Source of the DNA: CAZDVQ01 sp964508975
Lineage (GTDB): Bacteria; Bacteroidota; Bacteroidia; Chitinophagales; Saprospiraceae
Assembly (NCBI GenBank): GCA_964508975.1
Contig: CAZDVQ010000012.1
Coordinates: forward strand, 28,280 to 92,279
Length of the DNA: 64,000 nt
Reading direction: 5' to 3'
Position numbers and translations under genes: made by a program. The stretch's first letter is position 1, and each line of letters opens with the position of its first letter. The notes beneath the pieces are model-generated. The model did not search any database, had not been told where the DNA came from, and worked only from the letters and a program-made list of their open reading frames with translations. Positions 42,796 through 51,070 of this stretch are shown here, one piece after another.

Positions 42796-42799
42796 TAAA

Positions 42800-42952
42800 G
42801 AGTATGTTTGGGTTTCGAGGGAAAAACGAGCTATTTTTTGATGAGGTTGCTTAAAAAAATGGGCGCATAGTAGTGCTACGTAACTATTTTTTAAAGCAAA
42901 AATCATCGGAAGAGAGCTGTTTTTCGCCGGAAGCTAAAGTCCAAACATACTC
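42800..42952. mobile_element. MITE-like terminal-inverted-repeat element, copy B (153 bp)
   Basis: Begins GAGTATGTTTGG and ends CCAAACATACTC. Nearly the same interior as copy A, with small deletions near the left end (GATTTTGG missing). It fits exactly between the stop codons of two convergent genes and its last base is part of the downstream gene's stop codon. Confidence 0.8.
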
Positions 42953-45549
42953 TAAAAACCAATGCCCTTGCGTGGTTCTTCTGCCTGCTCCAATAGAGCA
43001 AAATCTTTCACGTCGTCGAAGGTAACCAAACGAATCATTTCTGGACTACGCTCTGCCGAGCTCAAGCTAGCCAAACGCAAGTTCTGCTTACGGATTGCCT
43101 CTGCTACAATCTTACGCACGGTACGGGCATTGCCAAAGTACTTGTGCTTGTTGTTGAGCATCTTTTGTACGTAATTGAAAATGTGTTCCTTCGCAGCAGC
43201 ATCCATTTTAAGGTTCTCGTCATCAAACATCGTCTCAGCAATGAAGACCAATTCCTCGATAGAGTAATCTTCAAAGTGGAGTTGTTTATCAAAACGCGAC
43301 ATCAAACCTGGGTTAGCTTCCAAGAAACGTTGCATCTCTTTAGGGTAACCGGCCACAATAACCATGAACTCACCGCGCTGGTCTTCCATGCGCTTAAGCA
43401 AAGTTTCAATAGCTTCACGACCATAGTCGTCACCTCCGCTCGATAAAGCGTACGCTTCATCGATAAACAAGCCACCACCGATTGATTTGTCAATCATCTC
43501 GGCTGTTTTAATGGCTGTTTGGCCTAAAAATCCTGCTACTAGCGATTTCCGGTCACATTCTACCAACTGGCCGCGTTCTAATATGCCTAAAGCTTTGTAA
43601 ATACGGACCAGCAAGCGGGCTACCGTAGTTTTACCCGTACCTGGATTACCCGTAAATACGGTATGGATAGAGAATGCCTTGCGCACGTCCTTACCAATTT
43701 CGCGGTAATACCGTACCAATTTAACCATCTCGTCAACATCAGTTTTCACGCTGCTTAAGCCAACCAACTCGTGTAGTTGCGAGAGGCTGTCTTTCAACAG
43801 GGCCTCGTCGATTGGAATATCAACCTTGATACCAGTGTCTAGACCAAACACGTCAGACATGTCCTCAAAGTTCAAGGTACTTAAATCGTCTTTGCTCATT
43901 TCACTCAACTTGAGCGGGTCGCGCATAAGACGAAGGGCCATGTTTTGCTTGGCTTCTTCAACGATACCATTTACAAAGCGGGCATTGCCGAAATGGGTAT
44001 CGCGCGTACGGTAGGCTTCAACCACCTTTTTGTATAGGAGCTCACGGGCTTGCGCTTCAACGATAACGCCACTTTTTCCAGCTGCATAATCGGCAATCTC
44101 CAGCAATTCTTCTGGGGTGTAATCCGGGAAGTGGATGGTTTTAGAAATCCTAGAGGCTAGGCCTGGATTTGAACCGATAAAGGCTTGCATTTCCTTAGGG
44201 TAACCCGCAAAAATGATGGCAATATCACCTTTACCGTCCGACATTTCCTTGAGCAGGACCTCGATAACTTCCTTGCCGAAGTCCTTGCCGTCATCGCCGC
44301 GATCGGAAAGTGCATATGCTTCATCGATGAACAAAATACCACCACGGGCTTTGTCGATGGCTTTTTTAACTTTTGGTGCGGTTTGACCAATATATTCGCC
44401 GACTAAGTCAACACGGCCAACCTCATGTACTTCGCCTTTTGAAAGCAAGTCGAGGCTGTGGTAAATTTTACCCAACATCTTGGCAACGGTTGTTTTACCT
44501 GTACCTGGGTTACCGGTAAATACCGTGTGGAGGTTGAAGTTTGAATTTTCTTCGATGCCCTTTTCCTTGCGAATTTTCAAGAATTGAAGGTAAGTAGCAA
44601 ACTCCGACATTTCCTTTTTAACGGCACCTAATCCGATTAACTGATTGAGATCAGCGGTAGCTTCCTCGAAAGTTGGCTTACGGTTGGGGTCTTCAAAAGT
44701 AGTTGGTGGGTTCAGGATGTCGCGAGAGGCCATGAATGGGAATTCTTGTGCTTCTTCGTTCTCAGCGCCTACTTCAAATGGAACAACGGCGATAAGGGTA
44801 TCCATAAACACCGCCTCGATGGTATACTTGTCGTCGAACCAATAGCCACCACCTTCAGAGCCAAAACCGGTATCAATAATGATGGTTTCTTTAGAGCCAT
44901 CTGGGCTTATAAAGTATTCCATGTAGGCTTTGTGCTGGCCTGCATCGTTGTAAAAATTGAACTGAAACTCCAAGGGGAAGAAATCCTTCTCGGGGTTTTT
45001 CAGTTTCAATTCCATTTCGATATTGATGTAGCGGGTTGTTTGGCCTGCAAAGGTTTTAAGGTAAACCCTTTCGTCGATATTCATGCCATTGCGGGGGCTT
45101 TCGAACATTTTGCAACGAACGATATCGAAGTATGGATTAACGCCATTGGTCAGCAAGCCACGGTCAACTACATAGAAGTACACTTCACCTACTTTCACAT
45201 CTTCGATGAAGGCCGACCAACGGTAGTAACCACGTTTCCACCAACCTGGATCTGGGGTACCCCAGCCTTCGCGAATGTAAATCATATTCATATCGGTGGT
45301 GACCTCAAGGCTCTTGGTCAACTCACAGAGTTGCTCGCCTGTGTTCACGTTAGTACAGATGAGCTTTGCGTTGGCCGTCCATTGCTCTTCATCGAAGAGT
45401 TTGTTGTACATGGCCAATTCTGCGTACAGGTAACGACACTCGCTAGCATCGTACACGATACGGTACTTCTTCTCGTTTTTGTACAAAAATTCATTCGAGC
45501 CGAAGACTTTCAGCGATGAAAATTTGTAGTTTCCGCCTTTTGCCGACAT
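42952..45549 (-). CDS. double AAA+ ATPase (CbxX/CfxQ-type) with duplicated beta-rich N-terminus
   Basis: 865 residues. Two AAA+ modules of the CbxX/CfxQ (SpoVK, EccA) family: Walker A GNPGTGKT at 346-353 and again at 634-641, Walker B GGILFIDEAYAL (~403-414) and GGGLFIDEAYAL (~691-702), each followed by an AGYPKEMQ block and the R-finger/GNARFV or GNARTV sensor segment. Residues ~10-262 hold two related beta-rich repeats (WSAFIEDVKVGEVYFYVVDRG at ~111-131; YTIEAVFMDTLIAVVPFEVG at ~242-261), a domain I do not recognise. Such ATPases remodel proteins; rubisco activase and type VII EccA are relatives. No partner is obvious nearby. Cytoplasmic; no signal peptide. Confidence 0.9.
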   Translation of the reverse strand: MSAKGGNYKFSSLKVFGSNEFLYKNEKKYRIVYDASECRYLYAELAMYNKLFDEEQWTANAKLICTNVNTGEQLCELTKSLEVTTDMNMIYIREGWGTPDPGWWKRGYYRWSAFIEDVKVGEVYFYVVDRGLLTNGVNPYFDIVRCKMFESPRNGMNIDERVYLKTFAGQTTRYINIEMELKLKNPEKDFFPLEFQFNFYNDAGQHKAYMEYFISPDGSKETIIIDTGFGSEGGGYWFDDKYTIEAVFMDTLIAVVPFEVGAENEEAQEFPFMASRDILNPPTTFEDPNRKPTFEEATADLNQLIGLGAVKKEMSEFATYLQFLKIRKEKGIEENSNFNLHTVFTGNPGTGKTTVAKMLGKIYHSLDLLSKGEVHEVGRVDLVGEYIGQTAPKVKKAIDKARGGILFIDEAYALSDRGDDGKDFGKEVIEVLLKEMSDGKGDIAIIFAGYPKEMQAFIGSNPGLASRISKTIHFPDYTPEELLEIADYAAGKSGVIVEAQARELLYKKVVEAYRTRDTHFGNARFVNGIVEEAKQNMALRLMRDPLKLSEMSKDDLSTLNFEDMSDVFGLDTGIKVDIPIDEALLKDSLSQLHELVGLSSVKTDVDEMVKLVRYYREIGKDVRKAFSIHTVFTGNPGTGKTTVARLLVRIYKALGILERGQLVECDRKSLVAGFLGQTAIKTAEMIDKSIGGGLFIDEAYALSSGGDDYGREAIETLLKRMEDQRGEFMVIVAGYPKEMQRFLEANPGLMSRFDKQLHFEDYSIEELVFIAETMFDDENLKMDAAAKEHIFNYVQKMLNNKHKYFGNARTVRKIVAEAIRKQNLRLASLSSAERSPEMIRLVTFDDVKDFALLEQAEEPRKGIGF

Positions 45550-45636
45550 GATGAATCGAACTTTTAAGGTTACTGTGAATGAATGTATTTCTCTCTCTCT
45601 TAGTCGTAATTACCATATGGTACGTTAGCAATCACC

Positions 45637-45755
45637 TGCCCGCAGGGCGCGTTAGCGATGTGAAGCGGTGGCGCAACGCGCCAGACCCGCAGGGGCCGAG
45701 CGAACAGCGAGCCGCGTAACGTAGCGCCCGCACGCGTAGCGGGTGGGAACGCCCT
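45637..45755 (-). repeat. GC-rich interspersed element, copy 13 (type B, inverted)
   Basis: CGCGTTAGCGATGTGAAGCG, GTGGCGCAACGCGCCAGACC, GGGGCCGAGCGAACAGCGAG and CGCGTAACGTAGCGCCC. Its far end differs (CACGCGTAGCGGGTGGGAAC) from other type B copies and touches the stop codon of the lipoprotein gene at 45754. Confidence 0.7.
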
Positions 45756-46812
45756 AATTACATCCATCGATAGCACGGAGAAAACCGAGGTCTTTAGTAT
45801 AAATACCCAAGGCCAAGGAATCTTTTGCCACCCCGTTAAGCGGCAAAGCTGGGATAACCTTGCGGTAACGACTTGAAACAATGCCGTAACCACTGGTTAC
45901 ATTAGAGTAATAATTGATGGGGTTAAAAGCCGAGGCCAAGCCACCCACGTTAGTTTTTGAGCGCATGAAAGCGGCCAAATCAGCACCGCCCGCATCGATA
46001 ATGGTCGTGATGTTTAGGGCGCAACGGCGTACCGTTGGATCAGGCTCGAGGTTATTGGCCACGAAGCTGTAAAAACCACGGGAGTTCAACTCGACCTCCA
46101 AGTTAGGTGAAACCCCGCCTGTGCTGGGTTCAAAGCCCCGAATAACGTTCCAGGTGATGGTTTTATTTTGGGCTAGACTAGGGTTTGCCACCGGAATTTC
46201 GCGGTATGTAAACACCAAGGTAATGTCGTAAATACTAGCATTGGGCGCTTTTTGCCAGTTGATTTTTTGCACCGAGTTGGAAGCGCTATTGTTGTAAGGG
46301 AAGTTGTAAGTAGTTTGTGGATTGTTGAAGGTAAAATCCTTCACGATATTGGTTTCGGCCACCACTTCGGGCTCGCCATCATTTTTAACTACTACAATTT
46401 TAAACTTGCGGTTGGGATCTTGAACCAAGCCTTGTTGGATATTGTAGGTGGTTTTGTAGAGCCATTTGGGCGAGCTAGCGAAAACGCCTTGATCTACGGT
46501 AATACCTTCAGCAGCTGCATCAACGCGTTGGAGCGTGGCATATTTGAAATCGGTTGCTGAATTGCGCAGTTCAACGGTGATATCGTTGGCAGCGTAGTAA
46601 ATAGAATCTGGGATTTGAGCCTGCACGAAGGCATTGGTAGCGGGGTCGAGGTAGGCCCTTTGAACCACCACGTAGTGGGCGGTATCTTGTTGGTTGAGCA
46701 AGGTGTAAACAACGGTTACGTCGCGCCAATCGTCGATAAGGTTTAGCTCGTTAGAGCAAGACCCGAAGAAAGTAGCGATGCTGATGCTAAATAAAAACCA
46801 AATCTTTTTCAT
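45754..46812 (-). CDS. putative outer-membrane lipoprotein, DUF4249-like
   Basis: 352 residues with lipoprotein signal MKKIWFLFSISIATFFGSC (acylated cysteine at 19). Beta-sandwich-like body (WRDVTVVYTLLNQQDTAHYVVVQRAYLD, DITVELRNS, YDITLVFTYREIPV) and a C-terminal NYYSNVTSGYGIVSSRYRKV that resembles the ending of DUF4249 lipoproteins. Those are commonly encoded beside TonB-dependent receptors, but none is seen here. Function unknown. A TACCTTTA near-match to the -7 motif lies about 50 bases upstream. Confidence 0.7.
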   Translation of the reverse strand: MKKIWFLFSISIATFFGSCSNELNLIDDWRDVTVVYTLLNQQDTAHYVVVQRAYLDPATNAFVQAQIPDSIYYAANDITVELRNSATDFKYATLQRVDAAAEGITVDQGVFASSPKWLYKTTYNIQQGLVQDPNRKFKIVVVKNDGEPEVVAETNIVKDFTFNNPQTTYNFPYNNSASNSVQKINWQKAPNASIYDITLVFTYREIPVANPSLAQNKTITWNVIRGFEPSTGGVSPNLEVELNSRGFYSFVANNLEPDPTVRRCALNITTIIDAGGADLAAFMRSKTNVGGLASAFNPINYYSNVTSGYGIVSSRYRKVIPALPLNGVAKDSLALGIYTKDLGFLRAIDGCN

Positions 46813-46875
46813 GTCGTTAAAATCTTGATACTGTACGATGTCTTTAAAATAGAAACGTAAAGGTAAGGATGTTCG

Positions 46876-47778
46876 TCAACTTCCTAAAATATCTTTTAAA
46901 AAATCCATTACAGCAGCTTTTTGACTGGGTTGAAACCAGTGAATTTGGGTATCTTTTTGAAACCAAGTCATTTGTCTTTTGGCGTATTGACGGGTATGCA
47001 TTTTAATTAATTCGATGGCTTGGGGCAGCGTAGAATGGCCCTCAAAATAATCAAAAAGCTCTTGATAACCAACTGTTTGCAGGGGCAATAAGGTTTTAAA
47101 AGGCATCAGCGATTGAACCTCTTGAACAAGGCCTTGCTGCATCATGGCATCGACCCGTTGGTTGATGCGGTCATGCAGTTGGGCCTTGTCCCATTGCAGT
47201 CCAATTTTAACGACCCTGAAGGGCCTTTGTTTCACTTGACCCTGCTGAAAACTAGAAAAAGCTTGTCCAGTGCTGTAAATAACCTCCAGGGCACGCATCA
47301 GCCGAACAGGATTTTGTTGGTCAACTTTATCAAAAAAAACGGAATCAAGCTGAGCGAGTTCGGCTTGCAAGGCACTCAAACCCTGGCTGATATAAAGTTG
47401 TTCGACCCTGGCTTTAGCCTCGGGCGTAACCTCGGGAAAGCTATCCATGCCTTCACACAAAGCTTTGATATACAAGCCAGTACCACCGCAAAGCACGGCA
47501 ATATCGTGGGTTTTGAAATAAATATCCAAAGCTTCTAGGGCTTCGCGTTCAAACTTGCCGGCATTGTGTGGCTTGTGGATGGAAACATGGCCGATGAAAT
47601 GGTGTGGTACCTCGGCTAGTTCATCGGGGCTTGGCTTGGCGGTACCGATATTCATTTCGGTGTAAATCTGGCGGCTATCGGCTGAGAAAACCTCGGCTTG
47701 GTAGTGTTTGGCCAAGTCGATAGCCAAGCGGGTTTTGCCGCTGGCTGTTGGTCCGACGATGACGAGCAAGGTTTTCAA
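46876..47778 (-). CDS. miaA: tRNA dimethylallyltransferase
   Basis: About 300 residues from the TTG at 47778 (read as MKTLLVIVGPTASGKT). P-loop GPTASGKT, the DSRQIYTEMNIGTAKP segment, CGGTGLYIKALCEG and QNPVRLMRALEVIY are diagnostic of MiaA, which transfers a dimethylallyl group to N6 of A37 in tRNAs reading UNN codons. An ATG at 47841 lies in frame, but the promoter motif TAATTTTG sits between it and the conserved N-terminus, and the extra 21 residues are not family-like, so the internal TTG is preferred. Confidence 0.9.
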   Translation of the reverse strand: MKTLLVIVGPTASGKTRLAIDLAKHYQAEVFSADSRQIYTEMNIGTAKPSPDELAEVPHHFIGHVSIHKPHNAGKFEREALEALDIYFKTHDIAVLCGGTGLYIKALCEGMDSFPEVTPEAKARVEQLYISQGLSALQAELAQLDSVFFDKVDQQNPVRLMRALEVIYSTGQAFSSFQQGQVKQRPFRVVKIGLQWDKAQLHDRINQRVDAMMQQGLVQEVQSLMPFKTLLPLQTVGYQELFDYFEGHSTLPQAIELIKMHTRQYAKRQMTWFQKDTQIHWFQPSQKAAVMDFLKDILGS

Positions 47779-47816
47779 CGCGATAATTGTTTGATAGAGT
47801 AATGCTAAGCTGCGGG

Positions 47817-47824
47817 CAAAATTA
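47817..47824 (-). promoter_or_regulatory. -7 motif TAATTTTG for miaA
   Basis: Exact TAnnTTTG on the minus strand, 38 bases upstream of the TTG start at 47778 and downstream of the in-frame ATG at 47841. Confidence 0.55.
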
Positions 47825-47925
47825 TACAATTCATCGGACATCGGCAGGCAGCAAGCAAGCGCGATATACTATTTTGAAAAAAAGCGATTTAGCACAATAT
47901 TTATATCTATATATTTAAAAATGTG

Positions 47926-47933
47926 TATATTTG
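47926..47933 (+). promoter_or_regulatory. -7 motif TATATTTG for the AraC regulator
   Basis: Exact TAnnTTTG, 84 bases upstream of the ATG at 48018, in an AT-rich stretch. Confidence 0.45.
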
Positions 47934-48017
47934 GATTTGAATTGAGGTTCAGCCCTTTTCGCTCTACCCTATTCTGGGTTAATTATTTGCCCTTAGCCCG
48001 GCCAAATACCTTGAATC

Positions 48018-48944
48018 ATGACGACTAGATCCATCCCATTCTCGCCAAGTTTAACCAATGAGCGTTACCTCAAAACGCTGGTTGAAAATAGGACCGTTTA
48101 CAACCTCGAAAATTGTGAACTGAACATATTTGAAACATACCAGCAATCGGAAATGGTCCCGTTGAAATTTAACGACCTGGTGGTGACCAGCATGTTACGC
48201 GGTAAAAAAGTGATGCATCTATTTGACAAAGATGGATTTGAGTATTTACCCGGCGAATCAGTTATCATCCCTTCCAATATCGAGATGAAGATTGATTTTC
48301 CGGAGGCCAGCATCCAGAACCCCACGCAATGCTTAGCATTGGCCATCGACAATAAAAAGATAGAAGATACCTTAAACTTCTTGAACGAGAAATACCCGAA
48401 AGAAGGCCACAATAATTTTTGGCAGTTAGACCAGCATAACTTCTACTTTGAGAACAATGAAGACATGGCGCATGTCATCAACAAAATCATCAATATTTGC
48501 CAGAGCAGTACGATATTCAAGGATACACTCGCTGATTTATCGCTGCAAGAGCTGCTGGTTAAAATCGTACAGTCGCAAACACTCCGAGGCATTAGCGAAG
48601 GCGTTGCAAAGCCACTTAATTCGGCCCTTGGGCAAGTCATCAACATGATTCGGGATAATATCAGCAACAAGCTTGAGCTGAAAACCATCGCCAAGCACGC
48701 AGGGATGAGCACCTCGGCCCTGTACCGTTTATTCAAGACCGAGATGGGTATCAGCCCTGTAGAATTTGTGATACTAGAAAAAATCAAGTTGGCCAAACGC
48801 TACCTCAACGATAAAAATGTATATATCAAAAACGTGTGCTACGAGGCCGGATTTGAGGACAGCAATTACTTTACCCGGGTTTTTAAACAGTATGAAGGTA
48901 TAACGCCCAAGCAATACCAACAGTTACTGCACAAGAACGGCTAA
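48018..48944 (+). CDS. AraC-family transcriptional regulator
   Basis: 308 residues. The C-terminal ~100 residues carry the two AraC helix-turn-helix motifs (LELKTIAKHAGMSTSALYRLFK; IKNVCYEAGFEDSNYFTRVFKQYEGITPKQY). The N-terminal ~190 residues match the AraC N-terminal regulatory fold (FNDLVVTSMLRGKKVMHLFD, FEYLPGESVIIPSNIEMKIDFP) that often pairs with aldehyde dehydrogenase genes. It converges with the DUF779-aldehyde dehydrogenase pair (4-base overlap of stop codons), so it probably controls that operon in response to an aldehyde or alcohol (inference). Confidence 0.9.
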   Translation: MTTRSIPFSPSLTNERYLKTLVENRTVYNLENCELNIFETYQQSEMVPLKFNDLVVTSMLRGKKVMHLFDKDGFEYLPGESVIIPSNIEMKIDFPEASIQNPTQCLALAIDNKKIEDTLNFLNEKYPKEGHNNFWQLDQHNFYFENNEDMAHVINKIINICQSSTIFKDTLADLSLQELLVKIVQSQTLRGISEGVAKPLNSALGQVINMIRDNISNKLELKTIAKHAGMSTSALYRLFKTEMGISPVEFVILEKIKLAKRYLNDKNVYIKNVCYEAGFEDSNYFTRVFKQYEGITPKQYQQLLHKNG

Positions 48945-49315
48945 TCTTCTACATAGCTGAGCGGGGTTAAATCGGCAAGTTCTTCGTCGGTAAACAACCT
49001 TGATTGCGTCAAAAAACGGAGCCCCATGGGGATTTCAAGCGAGAAGCTAGAGCCTCGGCCCTTGGTGACATGTATATGGAGCTGGGTATATTTCCAGTAC
49101 TCAAATTGATCTTTGCTCATCCAGAAGGCACAGCCTTCAATTGCGCCGATGCAGACATCGCTTTGCCCCACCTTGAAATCGCCTTTTTCGAAACACATAG
49201 GTTGAGAGCCATCGCAACAACCGCCACTCTGGTGGAACATCAAATCGCCAAAACGAGCCTTCAAGATGTTTACAACTTCAACGGCTTCAGGGCTAATGGT
49301 TACTCTTGGCGTCAT
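48941..49315 (-). CDS. DUF779 protein, aldehyde-dehydrogenase partner
   Basis: 124 residues from MTPRVTISPEAVEVV; a longer frame from 49360 adds 15 residues of no family likeness. Conserved cysteine/histidine cluster HQSGGCCDGSQPMCF and the segments DVCIGAIEGCAFWM, EYWKYTQLHIHVTKGRGSSFSLE define DUF779, a small protein that in many bacteria is encoded next to acetaldehyde-type dehydrogenases. Its biochemical role is unknown; the cysteines suggest metal or thiol chemistry. Separated from the dehydrogenase by a terminator-like hairpin. Confidence 0.88.
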   Translation of the reverse strand: MTPRVTISPEAVEVVNILKARFGDLMFHQSGGCCDGSQPMCFEKGDFKVGQSDVCIGAIEGCAFWMSKDQFEYWKYTQLHIHVTKGRGSSFSLEIPMGLRFLTQSRLFTDEELADLTPLSYVED

Positions 49316-49340
49316 GGGACTATTATTTAGGGGGCAAGAT

Positions 49341-49375
49341 AAAAAGAACCGGCAGAACATCCGTTCCGCCGGTTC
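49341..49375 (-). terminator. hairpin terminator/attenuator between the dehydrogenase and DUF779
   Basis: GAACCGGC pairs with GCCGGTTC, with an inner GAAC/GTTC extension, and on the minus strand is followed by five T. It lies inside what looks like a two-gene operon and may reduce DUF779 expression. Confidence 0.75.
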
Positions 49376-49397
49376 AAAATGCTTGTTTACTTATACT

Positions 49398-50897
49398 CTA
49401 GAAAAAACCTAGTTTATTTTTGTCGTACGAGATCAACATGTTTTTGGTTTGGCGGTAATGGCCCAACATCATCAAGTGATTTTCGCGACCAAATCCTGAT
49501 TTTTTATATCCACCGAATGGTGCATGCGCTGGGTACAAGTGATAGCAGTTTACCCAAACCCTACCGGCCTGAATAGCACGGGGTACTTGGTATAACTCGT
49601 GTGCATCGCGGGTCCACACGCCTGCACCCAAACCGTACATGGTATCGTTGGCAATGGCGATGGCTTCCTCGGTTGTTTTAAATGTAGTTACGCAAACTAC
49701 TGGACCAAAGATTTCTTCTTGGAAAATGCGCATGCCGTTATGGCCTTTGAATAAGGTAGGTTGGATGTAATATCCACCAGCGAGATCGCCATCTAGTTTT
49801 TGAACATCGCCACCGCAAAGCAACTCTGCCCCTTCTTCGATACCGAGTTTCAAGTACGATTGAATTTTCTCATACTGATCGTTTGAGGCCTGAGCGCCCA
49901 TCATGGTCGAGTCATCGAGTGGGTTACCCATCTTGATGGCTTTGGTGCGCTCGATAACGCGGCTCATGAACTTATCGTAAATGCTCTCATGTACCAAAAT
50001 ACGAGATGGACAAGTACATACTTCGCCTTGGTTTACCGCGAACAACACAGCGCCTTCGATAGCTTTATCGAAGAACTCATCGTCGGCATCGGCAACGGAT
50101 GGGAAGAAGATATTGGGCGATTTACCACCAAGCTCCATGGTCACTGGAATCAAGTTTTCGGAAGCATACTGCATAATCAGGCGGCCAGTAGTGGTTTCAC
50201 CGGTGAATGATACCTTGGCGATACGGGGCGATTGAGCCAAAGGCTTACCAGCTTCTGGCCCAAAACCAGTCACCACGTTGATTACACCCGCTGGGAGTAC
50301 TTCTTTCAGCAAATCCATCAAAATCATGATAGAAGTTGGAGTTTGTTCGGCTGGTTTTACTACCACGGTACAACCCGCAGCCAATGCTGGGGCAATTTTC
50401 CAGGTAGCCATCAACAGTGGGAAATTCCAAGGGATAATTTGACCAACCACGCCGATAGGCTCATGCAAACAAATGCTTACGGTTTTATCGTCGTGCTCTG
50501 AGATACTGCCTTCTTCTGCGCGAATCACACCGGCAAAATAGCGGAAGTGGTCAATGCAAAGGGGCAAGTCAACATTGACGGTTTCGCGGATAGGCTTACC
50601 GTTATCGATGGTTTCAACCACGGCCAAGGCTTGGAGGTTGGCCTCCATGATGTCGGCAATTTTGTTCAAAATACCCGAGCGATACGCTGGCGAGGTTTTA
50701 CTCCAGCTAGCAAAGGCGGCATGTGCAGCATCTAGGGCTAACTCTATATCTTCTTTACCAGAGCGAGCTGCTTTCGTGAACACTTTACCATCTATCGGGC
50801 TTGTATTTTCAAAGTACTCACCTTTAACAGGCGCTACAAATTGGCCACCGATAAAGTTATCGTAGTGGGCTTTAAATGTGGGTTTGTTGTTTGACAT
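49398..50897 (-). CDS. NAD-dependent aldehyde dehydrogenase (acetaldehyde dehydrogenase AcoD/ExaC type)
   Basis: 499 residues from MSNNKPTFKAHYDNFIGGQF. Complete ALDH fold: IGVVGQIIPWNFPLLMATWKIAPALAAGC and KPAEQTPTS (NAD binding), the general base in VTMELGGKSPNI and the catalytic cysteine region NQGEVCTCPSRILVHE, whose CTC pair is typical of the AcoD/ExaC group. Oxidises acetaldehyde or similar aldehydes to acids. Downstream gene is DUF779, and an AraC regulator is convergent. An upstream ATG would add 9 residues and is less likely. Confidence 0.93.
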   Translation of the reverse strand: MSNNKPTFKAHYDNFIGGQFVAPVKGEYFENTSPIDGKVFTKAARSGKEDIELALDAAHAAFASWSKTSPAYRSGILNKIADIMEANLQALAVVETIDNGKPIRETVNVDLPLCIDHFRYFAGVIRAEEGSISEHDDKTVSICLHEPIGVVGQIIPWNFPLLMATWKIAPALAAGCTVVVKPAEQTPTSIMILMDLLKEVLPAGVINVVTGFGPEAGKPLAQSPRIAKVSFTGETTTGRLIMQYASENLIPVTMELGGKSPNIFFPSVADADDEFFDKAIEGAVLFAVNQGEVCTCPSRILVHESIYDKFMSRVIERTKAIKMGNPLDDSTMMGAQASNDQYEKIQSYLKLGIEEGAELLCGGDVQKLDGDLAGGYYIQPTLFKGHNGMRIFQEEIFGPVVCVTTFKTTEEAIAIANDTMYGLGAGVWTRDAHELYQVPRAIQAGRVWVNCYHLYPAHAPFGGYKKSGFGRENHLMMLGHYRQTKNMLISYDKNKLGFF

Positions 50898-51070
50898 AGC
50901 GTGCTTAATTTTAAAGTGAAGCACAATGATACGCCCAACTCACCACGGCGGAATAGCACAAATCGTTCAAAAAGTAGCACAAGGGTATTTTGGCTTAGGT
51001 ATATTTTTGCCTAAAACTACCCAAATATCAACTTAATACCGCAATTTTAGGCATCCAAAATAGAGCCTAC

